Source: Streptomyces sp. NRRL F-6131 (lineage in GTDB: Bacteria > Actinomycetota > Actinomycetes > Streptomycetales > Streptomycetaceae). Taken from it: a stretch of 64,000 nt of DNA. The notes under the pieces are model-generated. The model worked only from the letters and a program-made list of their open reading frames with translations. It had not been told where the DNA came from and made no database searches. Position numbers and translations under genes: made by a program. Below, piece by piece: positions 17,981-26,579 of the stretch. Position 1 is the stretch's first letter. Each line of letters opens with the position of its first letter. The stretch spans positions 62,001 through 126,000 of the forward strand of contig JOHN01000037.1 of NCBI GenBank assembly GCA_000719695.1, in the 5' to 3' direction.

Positions 17981-18226
17981 CAGCACACCTGGCATCCAAC
18001 CATTCGAGACCAGATTCTCGGCCACCCGGCGTCTCGGTTGATCTGGTCGGCGCAGGTCACGGACCTACCCGCAGCCCAGATCATTTGAGACGGGACACCA
18101 ACGACGTCCATCGGCGTGGCGAACCCAGCCGCGCAACGCACGACGGTTGTCACCAGATCAGCACGCTATCCGTCACTAACCGCTCGCGAAGCACCGCAGT
18201 TGTCACCGGCGCTATCCGCGCCGGCT
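17962..18226. repeat. Cluster of IS-end-like motifs right of the HNH gene
   Basis: Contains the right inverted repeat (17962-17980), a plus-oriented GTCTCGGTTGATCTGGTC (18031), a further minus-oriented copy (18076-18091), GTTGTCACCAGATCAGCACG with CTATCCGTCACTAAC (18146-18180) and GTTGTCACCGGCGCTATCCG (18199-18218). The GTTGTCACC...GTCACTAAC blocks match 15132 and 16693. Confidence 0.5.
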
Positions 18227-18299
18227 CCCTGAGCTGCGCGGCAGCAACCTGGCGCGCGTTCGGTAGCGCGGCGGGCCGGGCTGCGGCTGCCGACCAGCG

Positions 18300-18690
18300 T
18301 TCGAGCGATGGTTTCTGACGCGGCGGTCCGCGACCGAAGGGGACGACCGTGGGGTCGGCGGCGGCCGCGCGGTCGCCCAGGTTCTGGTTCTCCAGGGTGG
18401 GCTGGTTGACGATCTGGACCAGGGCCAGGACGTCGGCGCGAAGCTGACCGAGCTCCCTGTTCTTCTCGGCGACCGTCTTCGCCGAGTGGGGCAGCTGCCG
18501 GGTACTCGATGTCGTCCTGGCGGAGCCGGAGGTGGTGCTGGGGATCGGTGCCGACGCCGTCCTCGACCGTGCGGGCCGCTGGCGGTACCCGGTGCGGCCG
18601 TACCCTGTACGTGCTGATCTCGGCGTGCGGCAGTTTCCGCTGCTCGGCGAGAGGGACGCGGGTGCCCAGGCCCTGTGAACAGGCCCCACC
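18300..18690 (-). pseudogene. Possible remnant of a Tn-accessory (DUF6262/TnpC-like) coiled-coil protein
   Basis: One minus frame reads KTVAEKNRELGQLRADVLAL then VQIVNQPTLENQNLGDR; the preceding part in another frame reads LRQDDIEY. Coiled-coil C-termini ending in V.N.LTLEN..LR are typical of DUF6262 proteins that accompany tyrosine-recombinase transposition modules. No helix-turn-helix or recombinase neighbours survive. Weak call, made because the fragment sits among insertion-sequence ends. Confidence 0.3.
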
Positions 18691-18732
18691 GGCCCGGGGC
18701 GCCGGTCGCGTCCGCAGGTGGTCCCGGCAGGT

Positions 18733-19332
18733 CTAGAGTCCGAGGTCCGGGAGCTTGGTGATCAGCTGGGGGCGGTTGCCTTCGATGAGCTGGGCGGTGA
18801 TGTCGCGTCCGCCGACGTCGGTGATGGCCCATTCGACGACGAGCTTGCCCTCGCCTTCGCAGGTCCAGACTCCGGCGGTGGTCCTGCTGGATCCGGGGCG
18901 CAGGAGTTCGCTGCGGCCCTTGCAGATCAGGTCGTCCTTGGTGGTGCTGTCCTCGTCGTAGAGCTCGGCTTCGAGGACCCAGCCGGTGCCGGCCGGGGCA
19001 TCCTTGATTAGGATCGTGTTGTTCTCGGCGTTGTCCCAGGTGCCGTTCCTGGGCAGGTCGCCGACCTGCTTGCCGCGGTTGAGCGGGGCGTCCTTCTCGC
19101 TCACCCGGGCCGGGCTCTTCTGCGGGGCGGTGAAGTAGGTGTACTTCTTGCCGGCCTGGATGACGCTGAACGTGCCGTAGACCTCGGCGCAGTTGTCGTC
19201 CTCGATGGTGCCCTTGATGTCGACGAGGTAGGCGTACTTGACGGTCAGGGCGTAGGTGCCCTTCGGGTACTCCCGGCTGGAGATCCTGGCGATCTTGGCC
19301 AGCTCGATCTCGGTCTCCGACTGAGGCGACAT
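18733..19332 (-). CDS. Hypothetical beta-rich protein
   Basis: 199 residues; ATG 19332 has GGAG eight bases before it. No signal peptide or membrane span. Alternating strands dominate (KGTYALTVKYAYLVDIKGTI, YGTFSVIQAGKKYTYFTAPQ, TWDNAENNTILIKDAPAGTG), ending with VVEWAITDVGGRDITAQLIE. This resembles beta-sandwich (C2- or jellyroll-like) cytoplasmic proteins but no family can be named. It has a single Cys pair (NCAE, LICKG) and one TCEGEG. Its neighbours are IS scars on one side and a terpene gene pair, divergently transcribed, on the other. Confidence 0.6.
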   Translation of the reverse strand: MSPQSETEIELAKIARISSREYPKGTYALTVKYAYLVDIKGTIEDDNCAEVYGTFSVIQAGKKYTYFTAPQKSPARVSEKDAPLNRGKQVGDLPRNGTWDNAENNTILIKDAPAGTGWVLEAELYDEDSTTKDDLICKGRSELLRPGSSRTTAGVWTCEGEGKLVVEWAITDVGGRDITAQLIEGNRPQLITKLPDLGL

Positions 19333-19593
19333 GGGGGTGCTCCGTTCACGGAATGTGTGGGCGGCCAGCTTCCCGCGCCACCACCCGCACGCGGCGGAGC
19401 CACTCCGCGCATCGCCCGTCCGGGGACGCCCCGGGGCGCGGCCGACGGGGTCAGGCCCGCGGCGGGGTGCGCGGGTGGTGCGCTTCCCCGTTCAGTCGTA
19501 CCCGAAGGGCGTGGGGCCGGTCGTTTTCAGAGGGTGGACTGGCTCGAGCGGCCGAGCGGGGCCGCCGCCTGGGAGAGAACGGAGCCGCCTGTC

Positions 19594-20625
19594 ATGCCTG
19601 TCGCCCCGACTGGCCTCGGCCGCACGGCCGAGCAGATTCTCGCCGACACGGCGCGAATCACCGACCCGGCGCTCCAGCGGGTGGTGGACGGCCTGCCGTC
19701 ACCGCTGCGCGAGAGCGTCTACTACCACTACGGCTGGGCAGGGAAGGACGGCGGTCCGACCACCGGCGTGCGGGGCGGCACCGGACGCAAGGGCATCGCC
19801 TTCACCCTGCTGTGCGCGGGCATCGACGGCGGCCCGGTGGAGCGCGCCCTGCCCGCCGTCGTGGCCGGCAACCTCCTGATGAACGTGGCCACCCTCCACG
19901 ACGACATCATCGACCTGGAAGCCCAGCGCCGCGGCCGGCCCACCGTGCTGGCCGCCTACACCACCGGGCACGCGATCATGGCCGGTGACGCCCTGCTGGC
20001 GCTGGCCTTCGCCCACCTCGGCGAGCACCCCCACCCCCGCACCCGGCAGGCGCTGCGGTTCGCGCGCGAGGGCTGGGGCCACCTGTGCGCGGGCCAGGTC
20101 CGCGACGAGGAGCACGAGGGCCACTGCGAGACGAGCCTCGACCAGGCCATCGCCGTGCAGGCCGCCAAGACCGCCGAAGGCGTGCGCGCGGTGTGCTGCC
20201 TGCCCGCCCTGCTGACCGACGCCTCCTCCGCGCAGGTGGAAGCCGTCGGCCGGTTCGGCTGGCACCTCGGCATGGCGGTGCAGTACCACAACGACCTGTC
20301 CGACCTGTGGCCCGCGCAGCCCCTGCACCGCGCCCGCTACGGCGACGTGCGCCGCCGCAAGATCACCCCCACCGTCGCGGCCTGCCTGGGGTCGGGGCAC
20401 CCCGACAGCGAACGCCTGGCCGAGTACTACCGCGGCCACGGCGAACCCCCCGAGGAGCAGCTGGCCGCCGTGGCGGAGCTGATCGAGCGGTGCGGGGGCC
20501 GCGCCTTCACCCGCGAGCAGAACCACGAGCAGATGCGCCTGGCCCTGCAGAGTCTCCAGGAAGCCGACCCACCGCCGGCTCTGCACCGCGACGCCGTCAC
20601 CCTCGCCGGCATCTACCTGGCGTGA
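19594..20625 (+). CDS. Isoprenyl diphosphate synthase (polyprenyl synthetase family)
   Basis: 343 residues. It has both Asp-rich motifs of trans-isoprenyl diphosphate synthases: LHDDIIDLEAQRRGRPTV (first motif, D103-D104..D107, with the following RRG) and YHNDLSDLW (second motif, N233-D234..D237). The second is altered from the usual DDxxD to NDxxD, as seen in several actinomycete terpene-cluster synthases. The family condenses isopentenyl diphosphate with allylic diphosphates to give C10-C20 chains. ATG 19594 was chosen over the long upstream open frame because the homologous N-terminus starts there. The next gene, a P450, overlaps the stop by four bases, so the two are co-translated. Confidence 0.85.
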   Translation: MPVAPTGLGRTAEQILADTARITDPALQRVVDGLPSPLRESVYYHYGWAGKDGGPTTGVRGGTGRKGIAFTLLCAGIDGGPVERALPAVVAGNLLMNVATLHDDIIDLEAQRRGRPTVLAAYTTGHAIMAGDALLALAFAHLGEHPHPRTRQALRFAREGWGHLCAGQVRDEEHEGHCETSLDQAIAVQAAKTAEGVRAVCCLPALLTDASSAQVEAVGRFGWHLGMAVQYHNDLSDLWPAQPLHRARYGDVRRRKITPTVAACLGSGHPDSERLAEYYRGHGEPPEEQLAAVAELIERCGGRAFTREQNHEQMRLALQSLQEADPPPALHRDAVTLAGIYLA

Positions 20626-21959
20626 ACCCGCGCGTCCCCCTGGCGCCCGGGGCGTGGCCCGTCCTGGGCCACGCCCCCGCAATCGTCCGCGACCCCGCGA
20701 ACTGGCTGGCGGCGTGCCGGCGCACCGGCGACATCGTCCAGGTCAACCTCGGAAGGCGCCGCCTCCACCTCCTGTGCACGCCGCGGCTGGCCAACGACGT
20801 CCTCGTCGTCCACGACGGCCACTTCGACAAGGGCGGGCCGCTGTACGAACGGGCCTCCGACATCCTCGGCGAGGGCCTGTTCACCGCGACGGGCCGCGAA
20901 CACCGCCGCCAACGCCGCCTCCTCCGACCCGCCTTCTCCCCGGCCAACGTCGACACCTACACGCAGGCCATCCACCACGAGGCCACCGCGCTGGCCGACA
21001 GCTGGCACCCCCACCAGGACGTCGACGTCCTCGACGCCATGCACGCCTTCACGACGGGGGTCATGCGCCGGGTCCTGGTCCCCACCGCACCCCTGCCCGG
21101 CGCAGGATGGCTCGCCACACGGATCAAGACCGTCTCCGACACGGTCGCCCTCAACACCCTCGCCCCGTTCACCCGCCACCTGCCCACGCCCGCCCGCCGG
21201 CGCTCACGCCAGGCGCTGCGAGACATCCGGGCAGCCGCCGACCACGCGGTGCGCGCCGCCCGCACCCACCCCGGCAGCAGCCGCCTGATCGCCGCCCTCA
21301 CCACACCAGACCCCCGAGGCGACCGGCTCGGCGACAAGAACCTGAGCGACCAGATCATCACCATGTTCGGAGCCGGCACCGAGACGACCGCGGCGACCCT
21401 GGCCTGGACCCTCCACCTGCTCGCCGACCACCCCGACACCGAGCACCGGCTGCACGAAGAACTGCACACCGTCCTCCACGGCCGCCTGGCGACACCCGCG
21501 GACTTCCGCGACCTGCCCCACACCCGCAACGTCATCACCGAGACCCTGCGCCTGTACCCGACCCTGTGGCTGACCACCCGCGTGAGCACCGCCGACGTGA
21601 CCCTGGCCGGCCACCGCTTCGCCGCCGGAACCGACTTCGTCCTCAGCCCCTACCAGCTCCAGCACGACCCAGCCGTCTTCCCCCACCCCGACACCTTCGA
21701 CCCCGACCGCTGGAACACGCGCACCACCGGCCCCGCCCGCCAGGCGTTCACCGCCTTCTCCGCCGGCCGCCGCAAGTGCATCGGCGACACCCTCGCCATG
21801 GCCGAAACCACCATCGCCCTGTCCGCCCTCATCCCCCGCTGGCAACTACGCCCCGTCAACCCCGAACAGGCCACCCGACCCCGCTTCCGCACCCTACTCA
21901 CACCCGACAACCGGCGGATGACCGCCGCGCCCCGCCAACCCCGAGAGACACCGCCATAG
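20622..21959 (+). CDS. Cytochrome P450
   Basis: 445 residues from a GTG overlapping the stop of the synthase gene (GTGA). All P450 landmarks are present: the proline-rich start VPLAPGAWPVLGHAP, I-helix MFGAGTETTAATLAW (oxygen-activating AGTET), K-helix ETLRLYP (ExxR), PERF-like FDPDRWN, and heme loop FSAGRRKCIGDTLAMAE with Cys386 as iron ligand. The FSAG...C.G loop and WxxxL I-helix resemble the pentalenene-oxygenase and CYP4/102-like branch of terpene P450s. It probably oxidises a terpene made from the product of the upstream enzyme, but no terpene cyclase lies in the window. Redox partners are not encoded nearby. Confidence 0.9.
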   Translation: MNPRVPLAPGAWPVLGHAPAIVRDPANWLAACRRTGDIVQVNLGRRRLHLLCTPRLANDVLVVHDGHFDKGGPLYERASDILGEGLFTATGREHRRQRRLLRPAFSPANVDTYTQAIHHEATALADSWHPHQDVDVLDAMHAFTTGVMRRVLVPTAPLPGAGWLATRIKTVSDTVALNTLAPFTRHLPTPARRRSRQALRDIRAAADHAVRAARTHPGSSRLIAALTTPDPRGDRLGDKNLSDQIITMFGAGTETTAATLAWTLHLLADHPDTEHRLHEELHTVLHGRLATPADFRDLPHTRNVITETLRLYPTLWLTTRVSTADVTLAGHRFAAGTDFVLSPYQLQHDPAVFPHPDTFDPDRWNTRTTGPARQAFTAFSAGRRKCIGDTLAMAETTIALSALIPRWQLRPVNPEQATRPRFRTLLTPDNRRMTAAPRQPRETPP

Positions 21960-22610
21960 CCCCCGGCACCACCTCGTGCGCGCGGGTCGCCAGCACCAGA
22001 GCGGAGACTCACCCGAGCCGACAGCCCGCTTCGACGTCCCGCCCCGCCAAACCGCGTCGACAGCGGACAACTCAAAGCTCGGTCTCGGCTCCGCCGCATG
22101 CGCTCCCGGAAACCCGGAGCACTCGCACAGTCAGCATCGGCCCCGGCGGCGACCAGCTCATCGCCGCGCCGCCCCTTCCCGGAGGGGGACGATGACGGAG
22201 GACCGTGCGGTGAGCGCGAGCAAGGACACTCGACGGTCGACGACATCACTCAGATGAGACATCTACGGAGTGTCTGGAGAACCGGGGCGTGGCCACCTGG
22301 CTCCCCGCCAGGTGGCCGTGAGCGGGCAACTGGCCGCTGACCCCGGTGACAACAAGCCTGCCTAGGTGACAGGTGTCGCGCCCCGCGACGGCGTGCTGAT
22401 CTCCTGGCTCGACCGCTCGGCACAGTAGGCCGGACAGGGTACGGGTGTAGCTGACGTTTGGTCACTCGAGGACAAGGCTGCGGCTCGGGCGATCGCCGAC
22501 CCCACCACCCTTCAACCCCTCCCTCCGGACGACAGCTCCGCTGTCACGGCCGGGCTCGCGGACGACGGCCCGGCCACCGGCACGGTTGAGCCGGCCGCCG
22601 GGGACGGCGC
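21960..22610. other. Gap without a clear gene
   Basis: A 21-codon frame (22193-22258, MTEDRAVSASKDTRRSTT...) follows a GGAGGGGG site but is too short to assess. At 22344-22376 an inverted copy of the GTTGTCACC/CTGTCAC motif occurs. From about 22456 to 22614 a frame reads VWSLEDKAAARAIADPTTLQ and ends ..PAAGDGA with its TGA overlapping the GTG at 22611; this may be the tail of a lost gene. Confidence 0.35.
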
Positions 22611-22898
22611 GTGACGGCCCTGGCCACCGCGCGGGACCGGCTCTCCGCCGACCGGCGGGAGCGGCTGGCCGGTCTACGCGAAGCGACCTCCCCTGCGACC
22701 CGTGCCCGTGAGGCGCCGACCGCCGTGCTGCCGGTGCTGGCCCCGCTCGCCGGCCTGCTGCCGCACGGCGGCCTCGCGAAAGGCACCATCACCGAGGTCA
22801 CCGACCCGAGCTTGCTCCTGGCGCTCGCCGCAGGCCCGGCGACCGCCGACCCGCACGCCTGGACGGCGGCCGTCTTCCCTGTCAGATCCGCGTGTTGA
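22611..22898 (+). pseudogene. Truncated ImuA/RecA-like protein
   Basis: From GTG 22611 the protein reads RDRLSADRRERLAGLREATS, PTAVLPVLAPLAGLLPHGGL then AKGTITEVTDPSLLLALAAG. The order matches the N-terminus of the RecA-like ImuA-type protein that precedes the ImuB translesion polymerase gene in Streptomyces (pattern LP.L..LLP.GGL.RG....V). It is lost after ~86 residues, before the DNA-binding and ATPase core could be completed. The adjacent sequence from 22900 belongs to an unrelated locus, so a deletion or insertion junction lies near 22885. Confidence 0.5.
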
Positions 22899-23079
22899 GA
22901 GAGATCACCCACGTGCGGAACACCGCTGCTCTGGTGAGGCGTCCGACCGCAGTCCGACGGCCGCACTTTTGACGAAACCGGAGACAGCGGCGCTGCGCTT
23001 CTGGTGGAGTGAGGTGGTGAAGGCGCCGGTGCAGGTGCAGACGCGTGCTCCGGTTCGGACTGATCCTTCAGGGGGAGCG

Positions 23080-23553
23080 ATGCTGTCGGAGGCGATGACT
23101 GCGCTGGCTGCGGCGGGAGGCACCGCGGTGGTGCAGGCCGCAGGCACAGACGCATGGACAGGGGTGCGCCAGCAGGTGGCCCGTTGGTTCGGCCGGGGAA
23201 ATCCGCAGCGCGAGCACGCCGAGCTGGAGCGCCTCGACCAGACCGCGGGCGAGCTGGAGACGGCGCGGCCGGCCGAGCTGGAGCGGGTGCGTATCCGTCA
23301 AGCGGCGGCCTGGCAGGGCCGGATCGAGGCCCTGCTGGAAAGTCTGGAGGACATCGAGCGGGCCCGGGTCGTCGATGAGCTGCGGACCCTGCTGGCTCAG
23401 CAGACCTCCCACCGCAGCGTGTCGGCCGACCAGAGCGGTCTGGCGGTGGGCGGGAACGTGGACGTCCGGGCCGACCACGGGTCCGCTGCCGCCGTGACCA
23501 TGGGCAGTGTGACACTGGGAAACCCTTCCCAGCCGGGTCCGCACCAGGACTGA
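23080..23553 (+). CDS. Small partner protein of the NB-ARC-TPR gene
   Basis: 157 residues after GGGGGAG. The N-terminus is a short hydrophobic helix (MTALAAAGGTAVVQAAGTDA), followed by WTGVRQQVARWFGRGNPQRE and a long helical coiled-coil-like region. The C-terminal tail, GLAVGGNVDVRADHGSAAAV then TMGSVTLG, is a beta-like repeat of the kind found at the ends of Streptomyces proteins encoded before NB-ARC-TPR genes. The gene downstream starts its conserved sequence with a similar FGSVFADHGSIAVGYAG. This suggests that the two proteins share an interaction element. The function is unknown; the context suggests a sensor or effector subunit. Confidence 0.6.
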   Translation: MLSEAMTALAAAGGTAVVQAAGTDAWTGVRQQVARWFGRGNPQREHAELERLDQTAGELETARPAELERVRIRQAAAWQGRIEALLESLEDIERARVVDELRTLLAQQTSHRSVSADQSGLAVGGNVDVRADHGSAAAVTMGSVTLGNPSQPGPHQD

Positions 23554-23699
23554 GCGCACCCGGCACCGCCCCGGCCGGGCCGACGCACAACTTCGGCAGC
23601 GTCTTCGCAGACCACGGCAGTATCGCCGTCGGCTACGCAGGGCAAGTCCACCACCATGCTGCGCCCCGCACGCCGACCGCCTGGCCGCACCAGGTCGGC

Positions 23700-26123
23700 G
23701 TGATCCCGCCCCGCGCCCTGTCGTTCCAACACCGGCCCGAGGTCGACCAGCTGCGGGCGGCGGTCCACAACGGAGGTACTGCGGTGCTCGGCCAGGTGCT
23801 GACCGGAACCGGCGGGGTGGGCAAGACCCAGTTGGCTGCCGACTACGCCCGCAGCGCCTGGGACAGCGGCGGGGTCGACGTACTGGTGTGGATCAGCGCG
23901 AGCAGCCGCGCGGCCATCATGGCCGGCTACGCGCAGGCCGGTACAGAGATCCTTGCCGCCGACCCCAGCGCCCCTGAGCAGTCCGCGCGGGCCTTCCTGG
24001 CCTGGCTGGAACCGAAGGCCGGCCAGAAGCCGTGCCGGTGGCTGGTCGTACTGGACGATGTAGTGGATCCGGCCGACATACGTGGCTGGTGGCCGCCCGC
24101 CAGCCCGCGCGGACGTGTCCTGGTCACCACGCGCCGCCGCGACGCCGCTCTGAGCGGCGCCGGCCGACGCCTGGTGAGCGTCGGCCTGTTCACCCCCCAG
24201 GACGCCGCCGCCTACATCTCGGCCGTACTCGCCGCACACGACCGCCACGAGCCCACCGATCAGCTCAGCGGCCTCGCCTCCGACCTGGGGCACCTGCCCT
24301 TGGCCCTGGCTCAGGCCGCTGCGTACATCATCGACACCGGTGTTACCTGTGCACGCTACCGCCGCCTGTTGGCCGACCGGCTCGGGAAGCTGGCCGACCT
24401 GCTCCCCGAACCCGCCGCGCTGCCCGACGACCAAGCCGCCACGGTGGCGGCCACCTGGTCCCTGTCGATCGAACACGCCGACCGGCTCCGTCCCGCCGGC
24501 CTTGCCCGCCCCATGCTCCAACTCGCCGCGATGCTCGACCCCAACGGCATCCCCGCCGATGTCCTGACCGGCAGAGCCGCCCTCACCCACCTCTCCCGTT
24601 ACCGCGCTTCTGGCCTCCGGCAACCGGTCCCCGCGACGACCGATGATGCTGCGGGCGCACTGCACGCCCTGCACCGGCTCAGCCTGGTCACCTACTCGCC
24701 GGATCAGCCTGTCCGGGTCCACGGGCTGGTGCAGCGCAGTGTGCGTGAGCAGCTGGCGCCGCGGCGGCTGGCCCGGACGACCCTGGCGGCGGCCGACGCC
24801 CTGCTCGAAGCCTGGCCGGAGACGGAAGCCGACTTCGCCACCGGCGAGCGGTTCCGCGCCAACGCGCAGACGCTGCGCTCGTACGGCGAGGACCTGCTGT
24901 GGTCGGACCACGATGTCCACGGGGTCCTGCTCCGGCTCGGCCAGAGCCTCGGCCACGCGGGGTTCCTCAATGCGATGATGGACCACTACCGGGAGCTCGC
25001 GGCCACCTCCGCCCAGAAGTACGGCCCCGGTCACCCCCGCACTCTTCGGTGTCGCAGCAATTCCCTCCGCCTGATGGCCATTGTCAGGGACCCTGCGGAG
25101 GCCGTGGCGGCGTACACGGAGCTGGCCGCGGACTGCGCGCGTCTGGTCGGACCGGACGACTTCGCCACCCTCGATGCGCGCGGTGCCCTCGCTGACGCCC
25201 GAGCCGAAGGCGGTGATCTGTCCGGTGCACTTGCCGCGTACGAGGAACTGCTCGCCGACGAGCGCCGCGTCCATGGTCCGTTCCACCGCGACACCCTCAA
25301 CGCCCGCGGCAAGATTGCCTCGCTGCACCACGCGATGGGCGCCGCGCCGCAGGCCTCCGCCCTGTACGAGCAACTGCTCGCAGACTGCCGGACGCACCTG
25401 GGACCCTTCGCGGACATGACCGTGGAGATCCGCGGAGAGCTCGCGGGCCTGAAGGGGCGGGCGGGCGATCCGGCCGGGGCCCGCGCGCTGTACGAGGAAC
25501 TGCTCGCCGACCACTTGGCGGCGTTCGGCCGCGACGACCGCCGCACCCTGCCGGTGCGGCATGAGCTGGCCCTCTGGCGTGCCGCTGCCGGGGATCCGGC
25601 CGGTGCCGCCGCAGACCTGGAGGACCTGATCGCTGATGAGGTGCGCGTCCTGGGCGCCCACCATGTCGAGATCGCCGACGCCCGCTTCGCACTGGGGCTG
25701 CTGCGCAACCAGGCGGGCGACACCACGGCGGCACCGGCCGGCATGGACGAGTCCGCCGGCGCGATGGAGGAGTTGTTCGGGCCCGACCACCCTCTCGTCA
25801 TCGACACCCGCTCCATGCGCCTGGGATGGCAGCACGCACTGCTGGAGAGCGATCCGGCCGCCGCTGTCGAGGTGATGAAGGAGCAGACCGTCGCTCTGCG
25901 CGCCCGACTGGGCCCAGAACACCCTCGGGTGTGTCGTGCCAGTGGTTTTGAAGCAGCTGATTTCTGGATCATGCTCTTGACCTGGTGTTCTGCAAAAACT
26001 GGAACAAGGTGTCTCAGCGGCCATGAGCTGTGGATTTCCTCATTTTGGCATGGATCCATGGCTGCTGACCTGGTGGTTCGCAGGAACTGGGACGAGCCTC
26101 AGAAGCGATGGTGCGATCTATAG
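23700..26123 (+). CDS. NB-ARC-TPR STAND ATPase, 3' end replaced by a transposon end
   Basis: Conserved sequence begins at about 23550 (HNFGSVFADHGSIAVGYAG), before the first GTG at 23700; a CTG at 23550 overlaps the previous stop (CTGA) and may be the true start. The ATPase has Walker A GTGGVGKTQLAADYARSA and Walker B-like WLVVLDDVVDPADIRGWWPP, then LGHLPLALAQAAAYI (the GLPLA-type motif of NB-ARC proteins). About nine TPR-like repeats follow (AAYEELLADERRVHGP, ALYEELLADHLAAFGR). STAND ATPases of this type oligomerise on ligand detection and are common defence sensors. At about 25930 the TPR pattern (LGPEHPRV) stops abruptly and the last 64 codons (SGFEAADFWIMLLTWCSAKT...) come from AT-richer repeated DNA. 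The gene is therefore truncated by an insertion. Confidence 0.8.
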   Translation: MIPPRALSFQHRPEVDQLRAAVHNGGTAVLGQVLTGTGGVGKTQLAADYARSAWDSGGVDVLVWISASSRAAIMAGYAQAGTEILAADPSAPEQSARAFLAWLEPKAGQKPCRWLVVLDDVVDPADIRGWWPPASPRGRVLVTTRRRDAALSGAGRRLVSVGLFTPQDAAAYISAVLAAHDRHEPTDQLSGLASDLGHLPLALAQAAAYIIDTGVTCARYRRLLADRLGKLADLLPEPAALPDDQAATVAATWSLSIEHADRLRPAGLARPMLQLAAMLDPNGIPADVLTGRAALTHLSRYRASGLRQPVPATTDDAAGALHALHRLSLVTYSPDQPVRVHGLVQRSVREQLAPRRLARTTLAAADALLEAWPETEADFATGERFRANAQTLRSYGEDLLWSDHDVHGVLLRLGQSLGHAGFLNAMMDHYRELAATSAQKYGPGHPRTLRCRSNSLRLMAIVRDPAEAVAAYTELAADCARLVGPDDFATLDARGALADARAEGGDLSGALAAYEELLADERRVHGPFHRDTLNARGKIASLHHAMGAAPQASALYEQLLADCRTHLGPFADMTVEIRGELAGLKGRAGDPAGARALYEELLADHLAAFGRDDRRTLPVRHELALWRAAAGDPAGAAADLEDLIADEVRVLGAHHVEIADARFALGLLRNQAGDTTAAPAGMDESAGAMEELFGPDHPLVIDTRSMRLGWQHALLESDPAAAVEVMKEQTVALRARLGPEHPRVCRASGFEAADFWIMLLTWCSAKTGTRCLSGHELWISSFWHGSMAADLVVRRNWDEPQKRWCDL
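25932..26095 (+). repeat. Putative left end of a Tn7-like transposon
   Basis: Starting TGTCGTGCCAGTGG at 25932, this AT-richer block has three imperfect repeats: TGCCAGTGGTTTTGAAGCAG (25938), TGACCTGGTGTTCTGCAAAA with ACTGGAACAAG (25979) and TGACCTGGTGGTTCGCAGGA with ACTGGGACGAG (26064). The last two match at about 25 of 31 positions. A 5'-TGT terminus with spaced transposase-binding repeats is the usual structure of Tn7/Tn5053-type ends. It interrupts the NB-ARC-TPR gene, and the genes for such a transposon lie at 31.3-36.8 kb. The 5 bases before it (GGGTG) would be the target duplication. Confidence 0.5.
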
Positions 26124-26130
26124 GGCAACA

Positions 26131-26579
26131 TGAGGTGGCCGGTGGATCGCGCCAGGCCTGTTGTTGATCAAGGGGCCGGTGCGGGTGGGCCGCTGTTTGC
26201 TTGGTCCGCGGCTTGATCGGGTGCGCTGCTGGGTCAGATGTTTGACCCGCCCGCCGGGCACTGGAACACCAGCGGCCATGGATCGGCCGCCGGAACGCCA
26301 ATGCCTTCCGCCATTCCCACTCCCGTTGCCCCGACGCTGGCGCGGATACGATCCCGCCGCGTCGGACCGCCGTCCTGGCGGTTGTCCATATCAATCCGGA
26401 TATGTACGTGCATACCGCGAGTCGGCACTGCTCCTGCACTGCGAGCCCACGGCCGTGCCGAAGCCTCCGCCGGCCCCGTCCGCAGGCCCGGCAGGTTTGG
26501 ACGCGAGCCAGCCGGATGGGCTCCCGCACGGCAGGGCGCACCGAGGCCCCACGCTGGCAGGGGCCGTCCGGGGCCCGTG
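26131..26579. other. Gap between the transposon end and the AbiTii-like gene
   Basis: No convincing gene. A six-base palindrome CATATC-n6-GATATG at 26388-26405 could be a regulator site. A minus frame ending at 26234 (MHVHIRIDMDNRQDGG..) has no good ribosome site and no recognisable content. Confidence 0.35.

Noticed and set aside
22193..22258. 21-codon ORF after a GGAGGGGG site
   Set aside because: Too short to distinguish from chance and no downstream gene that it could lead.
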